64,000 bases of DNA from Phenylobacterium sp. (GCA_017991675.1 JAGOQB010000013.1:1-64000), one strand, 5' to 3'. Counted from the stretch's first letter, positions 37,023-47,324 are shown. Notes: generated by a model from the sequence alone, not told the origin. Numbers and translations: made by a program.

Positions 37023-37388
37023 CTAGCTCAACAATCGCCGGATGGTATCGAGAAAGTGCGACACCGAAATGGGTTTTGACAGATAAGCCTCGCAGCCGCC
37101 TTCGCGAATACGTTCCTCATCGCCCTTCATGGCGAACGCCGTCACCGCCACGACCGGAATCGCGGCGAGTTCGTCGTCCTCCTTCAGCCACTTGGTGACC
37201 TCCAGTCCGGAGATCTCCGGCAGCTGGATGTCCATCAAGATCAAATCGGGACGATGCTCGCGCGCCAACGCAAGCGCCTGCAGCCCTTCCCGGGTCTGCA
37301 GGGTTTCGTAGCCTTGGGCATCGAGCAGATCATGAAACAGCTTCATGTTCAGCTCGTTATCCTCGACGATGAGGACCTTCTTGGCCAT
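37023..37388 (-). CDS. divK: Single-domain response regulator DivK
   Basis: A 121-residue receiver domain starting [20 protein letters not shown], with Asp53 in [16 protein letters not shown] and the switch region [20 protein letters not shown] and YLSKPISV. It matches Caulobacter DivK closely but ends at IRRLLS, a few residues earlier. DivK, phosphorylated by DivJ and dephosphorylated by PleC, controls CtrA through CckA. The ATG at 37386-37388 gives the canonical N-terminus; an earlier in-frame start at 37418 would add ten unlikely residues. One GANTC site (37419-37423) lies upstream. Confidence 0.98.
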   Translation of the reverse strand: MAKKVLIVEDNELNMKLFHDLLDAQGYETLQTREGLQALALAREHRPDLILMDIQLPEISGLEVTKWLKEDDELAAIPVVAVTAFAMKGDEERIREGGCEAYLSKPISVSHFLDTIRRLLS

Positions 37389-37498
37389 TTTCGTCTCGAC
37401 GATGCTTCGAGAGCTCACGAATCGACCGCTGCCCCCACCTTTGGATCGTTAATCCCACGGATATCCTTAAACTCGCGTTAGTCGCACCGGAGAGCTTC

Positions 37499-38167
37499 TT
37501 GGCCAGCGTTTCACCTCAACTGCCGCCGCCGCGGGCGCCCAACCTGCTGGACCTGGGCGTCGATCCCGCCCGTCCGCTGCTGCTGGTCGACGTGGACGAG
37601 GTGCTGGGCCTGTTCATGCAGGGCTTCGGCCGGTTCCTGGAGGGGCGCGGGCTGGAGTTCCGCGTCGACCGTTTCGCGCTGTTCCAGAACATCTATCGTC
37701 CGGGCGAGGCCCAGCACCTGCCGATCGAGCAAGGCCGCATCCATTTCGACGACTTTTTCCGCCTCGGCTGCGGCGACATGGAGCCGGCCCCCGGCGGGCC
37801 CGAGGCGCTGCGTGCGCTGTCGCAGCGGGCCAATGTGGTGATCCTGACCAATGCGCCGGGACCGGCCCGCATGGCGCGGGCCCGCTGGCTGGGCCGGCAC
37901 GGCATGGACTACCCGCTGGTGCTCAACACCGGTCCGAAGGGGCCGGTCGCCGCCCTGATGGCGCGGCAGGTCACGGCGCGAGCCGCGTTCGTCGACGACC
38001 TGATCTCCAATCTCGACTCGGTGGCCGAGAACGCGCCCGGCGTGAACCGTTTCCAGATGGTCGCCGACCCGCGTCTGCAGCCGCTGGCCCCGACCGCCCC
38101 GGAGCGCCACACCCGAATCGACGACTGGCGGGCGCTGCGCGAAGCGATCGAGGCCGCCGTCTTCTAG
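37499..38167 (+). CDS. HAD-superfamily hydrolase
   Basis: A 222-residue HAD-like protein. Motif I is LLVDVDEVLGLF (D-x-D), motif II LTNAPGPARM, and the acidic motif IV FVDDLISNLDS. A small cap region sits between motifs I and II. The start appears to be TTG at 37499 with GGAGAG upstream. It is divergent from divK, sharing a 110-bp control region. Substrate unknown. Confidence 0.8.
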   Translation: MASVSPQLPPPRAPNLLDLGVDPARPLLLVDVDEVLGLFMQGFGRFLEGRGLEFRVDRFALFQNIYRPGEAQHLPIEQGRIHFDDFFRLGCGDMEPAPGGPEALRALSQRANVVILTNAPGPARMARARWLGRHGMDYPLVLNTGPKGPVAALMARQVTARAAFVDDLISNLDSVAENAPGVNRFQMVADPRLQPLAPTAPERHTRIDDWRALREAIEAAVF

Positions 38168-38871
38168 GCCGCCGGCTTGGCGGCGGCCGGGCCGGGCTGG
38201 GTGAACTCGGTCTCGATGACGATCTCGACCTCGTCGCCGACGCCGAAGTGCGTCCCTGGAGCCGGCACCCCGTATGAGACGCCGAAGTCGGAGCGCTTGA
38301 TCTTGCCCTGGGCCGAGAAGCCGATGCGCGCGCCCGACGGGTCCATGCCGCCGGCCGCGTAGCCGCCGTTGAAGGTGGCGTCCAGGGTCAGCGGCCGGGT
38401 CACGCCATGCAAGGTGAAGTCGCCGGTGACCTTGGCGGTGTTGGCGCCGGTCGGCTCGACCTTGGTCGACTTGAAGGTGATGGTCGGGAACTTCGCGGCG
38501 TCGAGCCATTGCGGGCCGACCAGCTCGGCGTCGAAGTCAGGCTCATCGAGCGGGAAGTCGGTTTCGAGCGACTTCGGATCGACGGTCGCCTCGATGCTCA
38601 TCGCCGCGGGATTGGCCGGATCGAAGTTCAGTTTGCCGGCCATGTCGGTGAACCGCGCCGTGTAGCGGGACAGTCCCAGGTGATCGACCCGGAAGGTGAC
38701 GCTGGTGTGGGTGTTGTCCAGCTTGTATTCGCCCGCCGGAGCGGTGTTCTGCACGGCTGGCGCGGCGGCCGTCGGCGCGGGAGCGGGGGGCTCAGCGGCT
38801 TTCTTCTCGGCCTGCGGCTGCGAACAGGCGGCGACGGTGAGGGCGGCGAACGCCCAGGCGGCACGCTTCAT
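38164..38871 (-). CDS. YceI-domain lipoprotein
   Basis: A 235-residue protein. A lipoprotein signal with lipobox VAAC (Cys about residue 16) precedes a Pro/Ala-rich linker (EPPAPAPTAAAPAV). The YceI lipocalin-like domain follows, starting YKLDNTHTSVTFRVDHLGLS, with DFTLHGVTRPLTLD and RSDFGVSYG. YceI proteins bind isoprenoids or polyisoprenoid lipids in the periplasm. ATG 38869-38871 has AAGGA upstream. It converges on the HAD gene with a 4-bp overlap. Confidence 0.9.
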   Translation of the reverse strand: MKRAAWAFAALTVAACSQPQAEKKAAEPPAPAPTAAAPAVQNTAPAGEYKLDNTHTSVTFRVDHLGLSRYTARFTDMAGKLNFDPANPAAMSIEATVDPKSLETDFPLDEPDFDAELVGPQWLDAAKFPTITFKSTKVEPTGANTAKVTGDFTLHGVTRPLTLDATFNGGYAAGGMDPSGARIGFSAQGKIKRSDFGVSYGVPAPGTHFGVGDEVEIVIETEFTQPGPAAAKPAA

Positions 38872-38996
38872 GGGTCCGGTCCTTCGAATGTCTCTGGCTG
38901 CAACTGAGCGTCGCATCCGTCGATCGGGCGCGCCATCGGAAATCGCCGGCCCGGCCCCATTGCGCCCGAACGCGAAACGGAACAAACCATGACCCC

Positions 38997-39890
38997 ATGA
39001 TCCGGATCGGCGTGGATTTCGGCGGCACCAAGATCGAAGCGGCGGCGCTGGACGCGCAGGGCCGGTTCCAGGCCCGCGTGCGTGGGGCCTCGCCGCGCGA
39101 CTACGCCGCCGGCCTGGAGGCGGTGCGCGAGCTTGTCGCCGAAGCCGAGCGCCAGGCCGGGGCGAAGAGCGCCAGCGTCGGCGTGGGCGGGCCGGGCTCG
39201 CCTTCCCCCTCCAGCGGCCTGATGCGCAACGCTAACTCCACAGAGCTCAACGGCCACCCGTTCCCGGCCGATCTCGCCCGGGTTCTGGAACGTCCGGTCC
39301 GCTACGCCAACGACGCCAACTGCCTGGCGCTGTCGGAGGCCGCCGACGGCGCCGGCGCCGCCCACCGGGTGGTGTTCGCCGCAATCCTCGGCACCGGCTG
39401 CGGCGCCGGCGTGGCGGTCGACCGCACCATCCTGGAGGGCCGCAACGCCTTCGCCGGCGAGTGGGGCCACATGCCCCTGCCCTGGCCGACCGACGACGAG
39501 CACCCCGGCCCCTCGTGCTGGTGCGGACGGCGCGGCTGCATGGAGCTCTGGGTGTCTGGAACGGGCCTCGCCAGGGACCATGGCGGCGGCCTCTCGGGCG
39601 AACAGATCGTGGGTGCGGCGCGAACCGGCGAGCGCGCGGCGGCCGCAGCGCTCGACCGCTATGTCGATCGCCTGGCGCGCGGCCTGGCGGTGGTCTGCGA
39701 CGTGCTGGATCCCGACGTCATCGTCCTGGGCGGCGGCATGTCGAATGTCGGCGAACTCTATGAACGCCTGCCCGCCGCCATCGCGCCGCTGGTGTTCTCC
39801 GACCAGTTCGAGACTGACATCCGGCCGGCGATGCACGGAGACTCGTCCGGTGTGCGGGGCGCGGCCTGGCTATGGCCGCTGCAGCCATGA
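38997..39890 (+). CDS. ROK-family sugar kinase
   Basis: A 297-residue ROK kinase (fructokinase/NAG-kinase-like). MIRIGVDFGGTKIEAAAL is the phosphate loop, ILGTGCGAGVAVD the second phosphate site, and CWCGRRGCMELWVSGTGL the zinc-binding ROK signature (C-x-C-G-x2-G-C-x-E). PDVIVLGGGMSNVGELYE ends the domain. The exact sugar is not determinable. The stop overlaps the dinB start (ATGA), an odd pairing of metabolism and repair. Confidence 0.92.
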   Translation: MIRIGVDFGGTKIEAAALDAQGRFQARVRGASPRDYAAGLEAVRELVAEAERQAGAKSASVGVGGPGSPSPSSGLMRNANSTELNGHPFPADLARVLERPVRYANDANCLALSEAADGAGAAHRVVFAAILGTGCGAGVAVDRTILEGRNAFAGEWGHMPLPWPTDDEHPGPSCWCGRRGCMELWVSGTGLARDHGGGLSGEQIVGAARTGERAAAAALDRYVDRLARGLAVVCDVLDPDVIVLGGGMSNVGELYERLPAAIAPLVFSDQFETDIRPAMHGDSSGVRGAAWLWPLQP

Positions 39891-41155
39891 GCGCCCTCTG
39901 CCGCGACTGCTTCAGGCGCGGCCCGTTCGAGCGCCGCTGCCCGGCCTGCGGCTCGCCGCGGATCGTCGTCCATGCCGAGCTCGAGACGCTCTCCATCGCC
40001 CACATGGACTGCGACGCCTTCTACGCCTCGGTGGAGAAGCGCGACGACCCTTCGCTGCGCGACCAGGCGGTGATCGTTGGCGGCGGCAAGCGCGGGGTGG
40101 TGACCACCTGCTGCTACATCGCCCGCATCAGCGGCGTGCGCTCGGCCATGCCGATGTTCAAGGCCCGGCAGCTCTGCCCCCAGGCGGTGATCATCAAGCC
40201 CGACTTCACCAAGTACCGGACCGAGAGCCGGCGGATCATGGAGATGGTTCGCGACCTGACGCCGCTGGTGCAGCCGCTGTCGCTGGACGAGGCGTGGATG
40301 GATCTTTCCGGCACCCAGCGCCTGCACGGAGCGCCGCCCGCCGAGACCCTGGCGCGGCTGCAGGCGAAGATCGAGGCCGAGGTCGGCATCACCGTCTCGA
40401 TCGGCCTGGCCGCCAACAAGTTCCTCGCCAAGATCGCCTCGGACCTCGACAAGCCGCGCGGCTTCTCGGTGATCGGCGCCGCCGAGGCGCAGAGCTTCCT
40501 GGCCACGAAGCCCGTGGGGATCATTCCCGGCGTCGGCCCAGCCATGGTCAAGTCGCTGGAAGGGGCCGGGTTCAGCAAGGTCGGCGATCTGGCCCGCGCC
40601 GACCTCAAGCTGCTGGCCCAGCGTTTCGGCGCCCAAGGCCTGCGGTTGCACGATCTGGCGCACGGACGCGACAACCGCAGCGTCAATCCGAACGAGGAGC
40701 GCAAGGGCATCAGCGCCGAGACCACCTTCAACGAGGACCTGTCCGCCAGATCCGACCTGGAGGACAAGCTGGCCCCGCTTTGCGAGCGCGTCGCCCGCCA
40801 GGCCCGCGCGGGCGGCGTAGCCGGCCGGGTCGTGACGCTGAAGCTGCGCCGGACGGACTTCAAGATCATCACCCGTCGCCGCGCCCTGCCCGTGCCGACC
40901 CAGACGGCCAAGACCCTGTTCGCCGTCGGCCGCGAACTGCTGGCCAGGGAGGCCGACGGGCGGCCCTGGCGGCTGATCGGCATCGGCATCGCGGACCTCA
41001 TCGACGCCGACGCCGTGGAGCATGACTTTTTCGCCGGCGCCGAGCAGAAGGCGCTGGTCGAGGAACGCGCCGTGGATAAGCTACGGGCGCGATTCGGCCC
41101 CGGCGCGGTCACATCCGGTCGGGCCTTGGGGGCGAAACGCACCTCCCATGATTGA
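39887..41155 (+). CDS. dinB: DNA polymerase IV with N-terminal zinc ribbon
   Basis: A 422-residue Y-family polymerase for translesion synthesis. The N-terminus carries a Cys4 motif (CRDC...CPAC), found in several alphaproteobacterial DinB proteins. The catalytic core follows: HMDCDAFYASVEKRDDP, SLDEAWMDLSGT (metal-binding Asp/Glu), VSIGLAANKFLAKIASDLDK and VGPAMVKSLEGAGFS (HhH). The start is taken at 39887, overlapping the ROK stop; ATG 39872 would add five Ala-rich residues. No LexA box was seen just upstream, so induction, if any, comes through the ROK gene promoter. Confidence 0.94.
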   Translation: MSALCRDCFRRGPFERRCPACGSPRIVVHAELETLSIAHMDCDAFYASVEKRDDPSLRDQAVIVGGGKRGVVTTCCYIARISGVRSAMPMFKARQLCPQAVIIKPDFTKYRTESRRIMEMVRDLTPLVQPLSLDEAWMDLSGTQRLHGAPPAETLARLQAKIEAEVGITVSIGLAANKFLAKIASDLDKPRGFSVIGAAEAQSFLATKPVGIIPGVGPAMVKSLEGAGFSKVGDLARADLKLLAQRFGAQGLRLHDLAHGRDNRSVNPNEERKGISAETTFNEDLSARSDLEDKLAPLCERVARQARAGGVAGRVVTLKLRRTDFKIITRRRALPVPTQTAKTLFAVGRELLAREADGRPWRLIGIGIADLIDADAVEHDFFAGAEQKALVEERAVDKLRARFGPGAVTSGRALGAKRTSHD

Positions 41156-41306
41156 GGGTTGCCATGTTCCCCCGCATTCGGGGTGACAAAAACGCGCGGT
41201 TAGACGGGTTGGAGCCTTTGGGCGACATTTCAACCCTTCCATACGGCAGCCTTTTCCATATCTAATCCATTGTAGAGAGGGCGGCTGCCCTCAGGAGACC
41301 TGTTCG

Positions 41307-41636
41307 ATGGCCGAGCGCAAGCAAGGTGATCAAGATACGGGCGTCCGGTCGACGGTCATCACTCAGACCAAGCCGAAGACGCAGAAGCCGTCGATGTATC
41401 GCGTGCTCATCCTGAATGATGACTACACGCCGATGGAATTCGTCGTCTACGTGCTTGAGCAATACTTTAACAAGTCGCGCGAAGACGCGACGCGGATCAT
41501 GCTGCACGTTCACCAACATGGTGTCGGCGTGTGTGGCGTGTTCACATACGAAGTGGCGGAAACGAAGGTGGCCCAGGTGGTTGATACCGCCCGCCGGCAT
41601 CAGCACCCGCTGCAATGCACAATGGAAAAGGATTGA
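41307..41636 (+). CDS. clpS: ClpS adaptor protein
   Basis: A 109-residue N-degron adaptor that hands substrates to Clp[42 protein letters not shown] and [19 protein letters not shown] are hallmarks, with the Asp-Asp/His substrate pocket intact. CAGGAGA precedes the ATG. It is followed after 6 bp by clpA, the usual operon. Confidence 0.98.
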   Translation: MAERKQGDQDTGVRSTVITQTKPKTQKPSMYRVLILNDDYTPMEFVVYVLEQYFNKSREDATRIMLHVHQHGVGVCGVFTYEVAETKVAQVVDTARRHQHPLQCTMEKD

Positions 41637-41642
41637 GGCTCA

Positions 41643-43964
41643 GTGCCGTCATTCTCGCGCCAGCTTGAAGAATCTCTCCACCGCGCGGTGGCTTTCGCAA
41701 ACCAGCGTAAGCACGAGTACGCGACGCTAGAGCACCTGCTGCTCGCCCTCATCGACGATGAGGACTCGGCGGGTGTGATGCGAGCGTGCGACGTGGACCT
41801 GGCCGCCCTGCGCACCACACTCACCAACTACGTGGACAACGAGCTCCGCTCCCTGGTCGTCGACGACGGCGAGGACGCCAAGCCGACCTCGTCGTTCCAG
41901 CGCGTGATCCAGCGCGCCGTGATCCACGTCCAGTCCTCTGGCCGTGAGGAAGTGACCGGAGCCAACGTGCTCGTGGCCATCTTCTCCGAGCGCGAGAGCC
42001 ACGCCGCCTATTTCCTGCAGGAGCAGGACATGACGCGGTACGACGCGGTGAACTACATCGCCCATGGCATCGCCAAGAAGGCCGGGGCTGACCAGCCCAA
42101 GACCGTCAAGGGCTCGGAAGACGAGGACAAGCCCGCCGTGAAGACCGGCGGCGAGGCGCTTGAGGCCTACTGCGTCAACCTCAACGAGAAGGCCAAGCAG
42201 GGCAAAGTCGACCCGCTGATCGGGCGTCACGCCGAGGTCGAGCGCTGCATCCAGATCCTCTGCCGCCGGACCAAGAACAACCCGCTGCTGGTGGGCGACC
42301 CCGGCGTCGGCAAGACCGCCATCGCCGAGGGCCTGGCGCGCAAGATCATCAGCAACCAGGTCCCCGAAGTCCTGGCCGGCGCGACGATCTTCTCGCTCGA
42401 CATGGGCTCGCTGCTGGCGGGCACCCGCTATCGCGGCGACTTCGAAGAGCGCGTGAAGCAGGTCGTCAAGGAACTGGAAAACCACCCCGACGCGATCCTG
42501 TTCATCGACGAGATCCACACGGTGATCGGCGCCGGCGCGACCAGCGGCGGGGCGATGGACGCCTCGAACCTGCTGAAGCCGGCCCTGGCCTCGGGCACCC
42601 TGCGCTGCATGGGCTCGACGACCTACAAGGAGTTCCGTCAGCACTTCGAGAAGGATCGGGCCCTGGTCCGTCGCTTCCAGAAGATCGACGTGAACGAGCC
42701 GACCATCGAAGACACGATCAAGATCCTGAAGGGTCTGAAGACCTACTACGAGGAGTTCCACAAGCTCCGCTACACGGGCGACGCCATCAAGTCGGCTGTG
42801 GAGCTATCGGCCAAGTACATCACCGACCGCAAACTGCCCGACAAGGCCATCGACATCATCGACGAGGCCGGCGCCAGCCAGATGCTGCTGCCTGAAGGCA
42901 AGCGGAAGAAGACCATCGGCGTGAAGGAGATCGAGACGGTCGTCGCCAAGATCGCCCGCATTCCGCCGAAGTCGGTGTCCAAGTCCGACACGGTGGCGCT
43001 GAAGGAGCTCGAAATCGACCTGAAGCGCGCCGTCTACGGCCAGGACAACGCGATCGAACAGCTCTCCGCCGCCATGAAGATGGCGCGGGCGGGCCTGCGC
43101 GACGCCAACAAGCCGATCGGCTGCTACCTGTTCTCGGGCCCCACCGGCACCGGCAAGACCGAGACCGCCCGTCAGCTGGCCTCGACCATGGGCATCGAGC
43201 TCCTGCGCTTCGACATGTCGGAGTACATGGAGCGGCACACGGTCAGCCGCCTGATCGGCGCGCCTCCCGGCTATGTCGGCTTCGACCAGGGCGGCCTGCT
43301 GACCGACGCGGTCGATCAGCACCCGCACGCGGTCGTGCTGCTGGACGAAATCGAGAAGGCCCACCCGGACGTCTTCAACATCCTGCTGCAGGTCATGGAC
43401 CACGGCGTCCTCACCGACGCCAACGGCAAGAAGGTCGACTTCCGCAACGTGGTCCTGATCATGACCACCAACGCCGGCGCCTCGGACGCCCAGCGCAACG
43501 CCATCGGCTTCGGCCGCGGCAAGCAGGACGACGAGGTCGATGAGGCCCTGAAGCGCCTGTTCACCCCGGAATTCCGCAACCGTCTGGATGCGGTGGTCCA
43601 GTTCAAGCCGCTGACCCAGGAAATCATCCGGCAGGTCGTCCAGAAGTTCGTCATGCAGCTGGAAGCCCAGCTCGCCGATCGTCACGTCACGATCGAGACG
43701 ACCGAGGAAGCGGCCGACTGGCTGGCCAAGAACGGCTTCGACGAGCTCTACGGCGCTCGGCCGCTGGCCCGGGTCATCCAGGAGCACATCAAGAAGCCGC
43801 TGGCCGACGAGATCCTGTTCGGCAAGCTGGTCAAGGGCGGCCACGTCAAGGTGGTGCTCAAGGACAGCAAGCTGGGCTTCGAGATCGAAGGCGACGACCG
43901 CGAGCCGGGCGCCCCGATCATCGAGGATCCGGCCGAGGACGCCGCTCCCGAGCTGGCCGACTAG
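41643..43964 (+). CDS. clpA: ATP-dependent Clp protease ATP-binding subunit ClpA
   Basis: A 773-residue AAA+ unfoldase, partner of ClpP. It has the N-domain ([20 protein letters not shown]), the first AAA module with Walker [14 protein letters not shown] near residue 217, and the second with [13 protein letters not shown] near 500, plus the IGxP-type loop and an acidic C-terminal tail ([20 protein letters not shown]). The start codon is GTG at 41643. In Caulobacter, ClpA degrades FtsA and FliF among others. A terminator follows at 43991. Confidence 0.97.
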   Translation: MPSFSRQLEESLHRAVAFANQRKHEYATLEHLLLALIDDEDSAGVMRACDVDLAALRTTLTNYVDNELRSLVVDDGEDAKPTSSFQRVIQRAVIHVQSSGREEVTGANVLVAIFSERESHAAYFLQEQDMTRYDAVNYIAHGIAKKAGADQPKTVKGSEDEDKPAVKTGGEALEAYCVNLNEKAKQGKVDPLIGRHAEVERCIQILCRRTKNNPLLVGDPGVGKTAIAEGLARKIISNQVPEVLAGATIFSLDMGSLLAGTRYRGDFEERVKQVVKELENHPDAILFIDEIHTVIGAGATSGGAMDASNLLKPALASGTLRCMGSTTYKEFRQHFEKDRALVRRFQKIDVNEPTIEDTIKILKGLKTYYEEFHKLRYTGDAIKSAVELSAKYITDRKLPDKAIDIIDEAGASQMLLPEGKRKKTIGVKEIETVVAKIARIPPKSVSKSDTVALKELEIDLKRAVYGQDNAIEQLSAAMKMARAGLRDANKPIGCYLFSGPTGTGKTETARQLASTMGIELLRFDMSEYMERHTVSRLIGAPPGYVGFDQGGLLTDAVDQHPHAVVLLDEIEKAHPDVFNILLQVMDHGVLTDANGKKVDFRNVVLIMTTNAGASDAQRNAIGFGRGKQDDEVDEALKRLFTPEFRNRLDAVVQFKPLTQEIIRQVVQKFVMQLEAQLADRHVTIETTEEAADWLAKNGFDELYGARPLARVIQEHIKKPLADEILFGKLVKGGHVKVVLKDSKLGFEIEGDDREPGAPIIEDPAEDAAPELAD

Positions 43965-43990
43965 CCCGCTTCGAAGGCCTGAAAATGCGA

Positions 43991-44020
43991 AACCCCGGAG
44001 CTTCGGCTCCGGGGTTTTTC
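43991..44020 (+). terminator. Intrinsic terminator of clpSA
   Basis: AACCCCGGAGC (43991-44001), loop TTCG, GCTCCGGGGTT (44006-44016), then TTTC. This is a perfect 11-bp stem closed by a stable UUCG tetraloop. Confidence 0.93.
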
Positions 44021-44041
44021 TTTGCCCGCCTTGCGGACCGA

Positions 44042-44479
44042 CTAGGCGATTTTGGCCGCGATCTGCTCGGCCAGGGCCTTGAGCTCGCCCGGATCGGCCA
44101 TGCCGCCGGCCCCGTGACGGCCGAGCTCGACGCCCGCCCAGCGCGGGATGATGTGGAAGTGCAGGTGGTAGATGGTCTGCCCGGCCGGCGCGCCATTGTA
44201 CTGGGCGACCATGATCCCGTCCGGGTTCAGCGCCGCACGGACCGCCCGGGTGATCCGCTGCACGCCGAACATCAGCGGCGCGAGCACCTCCGGCTCCACC
44301 TCCAGCAGGTTGCGCGCCTGGGAGTGCTTGGGGATCACCAGGGTGTGGCCCTTGGACTGCGGAAAGACGTCCATGAACGCGAGAATCTCGCCGTCCTCGA
44401 ACACCTTCGCCGCCGGCGCCTCGCCGCGCAAAATCTTGGCGAAGATGTTTCCGTCCTCGTAGGTCCCGTCCAGGCTCAT
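44042..44479 (-). CDS. HIT-family protein
   Basis: A 145-residue histidine-triad nucleotide-binding protein: NIFAKILRGEAPAAKVFEDG, DVFPQSKGHTLVIPK and the triad HLHFHIIP. It probably hydrolyses AMP-X conjugates. ATG 44477-44479 has GGAGGAG upstream; the 13 extra in-frame codons before it are not coding in character. Confidence 0.94.
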   Translation of the reverse strand: MSLDGTYEDGNIFAKILRGEAPAAKVFEDGEILAFMDVFPQSKGHTLVIPKHSQARNLLEVEPEVLAPLMFGVQRITRAVRAALNPDGIMVAQYNGAPAGQTIYHLHFHIIPRWAGVELGRHGAGGMADPGELKALAEQIAAKIA

Positions 44480-44618
44480 CGGCCGCTCCTCCAAACTCGT
44501 CGCACGGTGGTAGCGCATTGGCCGGAAGGACGGAACACGGCGACGGGTTTACGCCCCCTCGCCTTGCGATAACCTGCTCGGACAGACGGCCAGCAAAGGC
44601 CGCAGAGGGAGGGAAGCG

Positions 44619-46157
44619 ATGTATCTCGCCGATCACGCGCGGCTGACGCCCGACAAGCCGGCCATGATTTCCGCCGACACCGGCCAGGCGGTGAGCTTCG
44701 CCGAGCTGAACGAGCGCTCCAACCGACTGGCGCAACACCTCTACGACCAGGGTCTGCGCCCCGGCGACCACATCGCCGTCCTGATGGAGAACAACCTCGC
44801 CTTCATGGAGCCCGTCTGGGCGGCCTTCCGATCGGGCCTCTACATCACCACCATCAACCGCTACCTGCCGCCGGACGAGGCCGCCTACATCGCGAACGAC
44901 TGCGGGGCCAAGGCGTTGGTCACCTCCTACGCCAAGCGCGAGACGGCGGCGGAACTATCGGGCCTGATCCCGAACTGCCCGATCCGCCTGATGGTCGGCG
45001 GCGTCATCCCGGGCTGGGATTCCTACGAGGCGGCGGTGGCGTCCGGTTCGCCCGAGCCTCTGGCCCAGGAGTGGATGGGCGATTCCATGCTCTACTCGTC
45101 GGGCACCACCGGGCGGCCCAAGGGAATCCTGCGTCCCCTACCCGACATCACGCCGGCCGAGGGATTCGACGCGCGCCAGCTGGCCAATCGCTATGGGCTG
45201 TCGGCGCAGAGCGTCTACCTGTCGCCGGCCCCGCTCTATCACGCCGCGCCGCTGGCCTATGTGCTGACGGTGCAGTCCTTCGGCGGCACGGTGGTGATGA
45301 TGGAGCGCTTCGATCCGGAGCAGGCGCTGCAGCTGATCGCGAATCACCGGGTCACCCACAGCCAGTGGGTGCCGACCATGTTCGTGCGCATGCTGAAGCT
45401 GCCGCCGGAGGTTCGCACCCGCTACGACCTCTCCAGCCACAAGGTCGCCGTCCACGCCGCCGCGCCCTGCCCGGTCGAGGTCAAGCGCCAGATGATCGAG
45501 TGGTGGGGGCCGATCCTCTACGAGTACTACGCCGGCACCGAGGCCTCGGGCTCGACCTTCATCACCAGCGAGGATTGGCTGGCGCACCCCGGCTCGGTCG
45601 GCCGCGCGGCCCTGGGCGTCCTGCACATCTGCGACGAGGACGGCCAGGAACTGCCGGTCGGCGAGACCGGCCTCGTCTATTTCGAGCGCGAGGCGCCGAC
45701 CTTCGAGTATCACAACGACCCGGCCAAGACCGCCTCGGCGCGCCATCCCGATCATCCGAACTGGAACGCGCTCGGCGACGTCGGCTACCTCGACGAGGAC
45801 GGCTACCTCTACCTGACCGACCGCAAGGCGTTCATGATCATCTCGGGCGGGGTGAACATTTATCCGCAAGCCATTGAGGACGCCCTGATCACCCACCCGA
45901 AGGTCGCCGACGTCGCCGTCTTCGGCGTGCCCGACGTCGAGATGGGCGAAGCGGTTAAGGCGGTGATCGAACCTGCGGCCGGCCAGGCGCCCGGCGAGGA
46001 CCTCGCCGCGGAGTTGATGACCTACGCCCGCGAGCGACTGGCCCACTACATGGCGCCGCGCTCCATCGACTTCATCGAGGAGATGCCGCGCCTGCCGACC
46101 GGTAAGCTGTACAAGCGGCTGCTGCGCGACGCCTATTGGCAGGACCGGAAGATCTGA
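44619..46157 (+). CDS. Acyl-CoA synthetase (AMP-dependent ligase)
   Basis: A 512-residue ANL-superfamily enzyme. Motif A3 is LYSSGTTGRPKGILRP (near 155-170), A5 is YEYYAGTEASG, A7 region YLYLTDRKAFMIISGGVNIYP, and the C-terminal lysine lies in LPTGKLYKRLLRD. It activates a fatty or carboxylic acid to its CoA thioester; the substrate is unknown but the long-chain and medium-chain forms are closest. ATG 44619 has GAGGGAGGGA upstream. Neighbouring fatty-acid genes are elsewhere in the window. Confidence 0.92.
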   Translation: MYLADHARLTPDKPAMISADTGQAVSFAELNERSNRLAQHLYDQGLRPGDHIAVLMENNLAFMEPVWAAFRSGLYITTINRYLPPDEAAYIANDCGAKALVTSYAKRETAAELSGLIPNCPIRLMVGGVIPGWDSYEAAVASGSPEPLAQEWMGDSMLYSSGTTGRPKGILRPLPDITPAEGFDARQLANRYGLSAQSVYLSPAPLYHAAPLAYVLTVQSFGGTVVMMERFDPEQALQLIANHRVTHSQWVPTMFVRMLKLPPEVRTRYDLSSHKVAVHAAAPCPVEVKRQMIEWWGPILYEYYAGTEASGSTFITSEDWLAHPGSVGRAALGVLHICDEDGQELPVGETGLVYFEREAPTFEYHNDPAKTASARHPDHPNWNALGDVGYLDEDGYLYLTDRKAFMIISGGVNIYPQAIEDALITHPKVADVAVFGVPDVEMGEAVKAVIEPAAGQAPGEDLAAELMTYARERLAHYMAPRSIDFIEEMPRLPTGKLYKRLLRDAYWQDRKI

Positions 46158-46163
46158 GCGGGC

Positions 46164-47324
46164 CTAGGCCTGCCGGAACGGCGAATACTCCTCGGCCAGC
46201 CACTCCATCTCGCCGTTCACCGCCTCGCGCTCGCGTCGGACGAAGTCATCCACGGGCCCGCGCAGTCGCGGGTCGGCGATGTGGTGGGCGGAAAAGACCG
46301 GCGCCGGCAGATAGCCGCGGGCGATCTTGTGCTGCCCCTGGGCCCCGGCCTCGACTCGCGCCAGGCCCCTGTCGATCGCCCATTCGATGGCCTGGTAGTA
46401 GCAGAGCTCGAAATGCAGGAACGGGACGTCCTCGATGCAGCCCCAGTTGCGGCCATAGAGACAGTCCTCGCCGATCAGGTTCAGCGCCCCGGCGATCCAA
46501 CGCCCGCCACGCCGCGCCATCACCAGCAGCACGCGATCGGCCATGCGTTCGCCGAGCAGCGAGAAGAACAGCCGGTTGAGATAGGGCCGGCCCCACTTGC
46601 GTGATCCGGTGTCCATGTAGAAGCCGAAGAACGCGTCCCAGTGGTCCTCGGTGATCTCCGCGCCGGTGAGCGCGACGATCTCGACCTGCGCCTGCGCGTC
46701 GCGCCGTTCGCGCCGGATGGTCTTGCGACGGCCCGACGACAGCGCCTCCAGGAACCCCTCGAAGCTTAAGTAGCCCTGGTTGAGCCAGTGGTACTGCTGG
46801 CCCTGCCGCTGCAGCAGCCCGCGCTCGCCCAGCCAGTCCCACTCGCCCTGCGTCGGGAAGTTCACGTGCAGCGACGAGACCTCGTACTGCTCGCACACCG
46901 CCAGGGCGCCGCCCAGCAGGATGCGGCGCGCCTCCTCCAGGTCGACATCCGGCCGCACCAGCAGCCGCGGCCCGGTCACCGGACTGAACGGAGCGGCCGA
47001 GATCAGCTTTGGATAGTACTGCCCTCCCGCCCGCTCATAGGCGTCAGCCCAGGCGTGATCGAAGACGTACTCGCCCTGGCTGTGTGATTTCAGATAGAGC
47101 GGCATCACCGCCGCGACCTGGCCCGCCTCGTCCTCGACCGACAGATGCTGCGGCCCCCAGCCGGTGCGCTCGACCGCGCAGCCGGCCGCCTCGGCGATGT
47201 CCAGGAAGTCGTAGCCGACGAATGGATTGCCGCGATGGTCCGGGTGGCCGGCGCAGGCGTCCCACGCCTCGCGCCCGATCTCGGCGATTCGGCGGCTGAT
47301 CTGCACCGCCGGCTTCAGCTTCAC
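46164..47324 (-). CDS. GNAT/DUF482 (peptidoglycan-bridge-like acyltransferase)
   Basis: A 386-residue protein of the DUF482 family (two GNAT-like folds): SRRIAEIGREAWDACAGH at the start, VAAVMPLYLKSHSQGEYVFD, WADAYERAGGQYYPKL, QYHWLNQGYLSFEGFLEAL and HFELCYYQAIEWAIDRGL in the C-terminal half. Members may aminoacylate or modify cell-wall or lipid components; the actual substrate is not known. GTG start at 47322-47324 overlaps the glpQ stop (GTGA). It is last in the ridA-glpQ-DUF482 operon. Confidence 0.88.
   Translation of the reverse strand: MKLKPAVQISRRIAEIGREAWDACAGHPDHRGNPFVGYDFLDIAEAAGCAVERTGWGPQHLSVEDEAGQVAAVMPLYLKSHSQGEYVFDHAWADAYERAGGQYYPKLISAAPFSPVTGPRLLVRPDVDLEEARRILLGGALAVCEQYEVSSLHVNFPTQGEWDWLGERGLLQRQGQQYHWLNQGYLSFEGFLEALSSGRRKTIRRERRDAQAQVEIVALTGAEITEDHWDAFFGFYMDTGSRKWGRPYLNRLFFSLLGERMADRVLLVMARRGGRWIAGALNLIGEDCLYGRNWGCIEDVPFLHFELCYYQAIEWAIDRGLARVEAGAQGQHKIARGYLPAPVFSAHHIADPRLRGPVDDFVRREREAVNGEMEWLAEEYSPFRQA

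Noticed and set aside
37389-37498. CtrA-type TTAA-N7-TTAA site between divK and the HAD gene
   Set aside because: Two TTAA words are present but 14 bp apart rather than 7, so no standard CtrA box.
42804-44771. Minus-strand open frame of 655 codons across clpA
   Set aside because: Antisense to clpA and crossing the HIT gene in a wrong frame; no recognisable domain.
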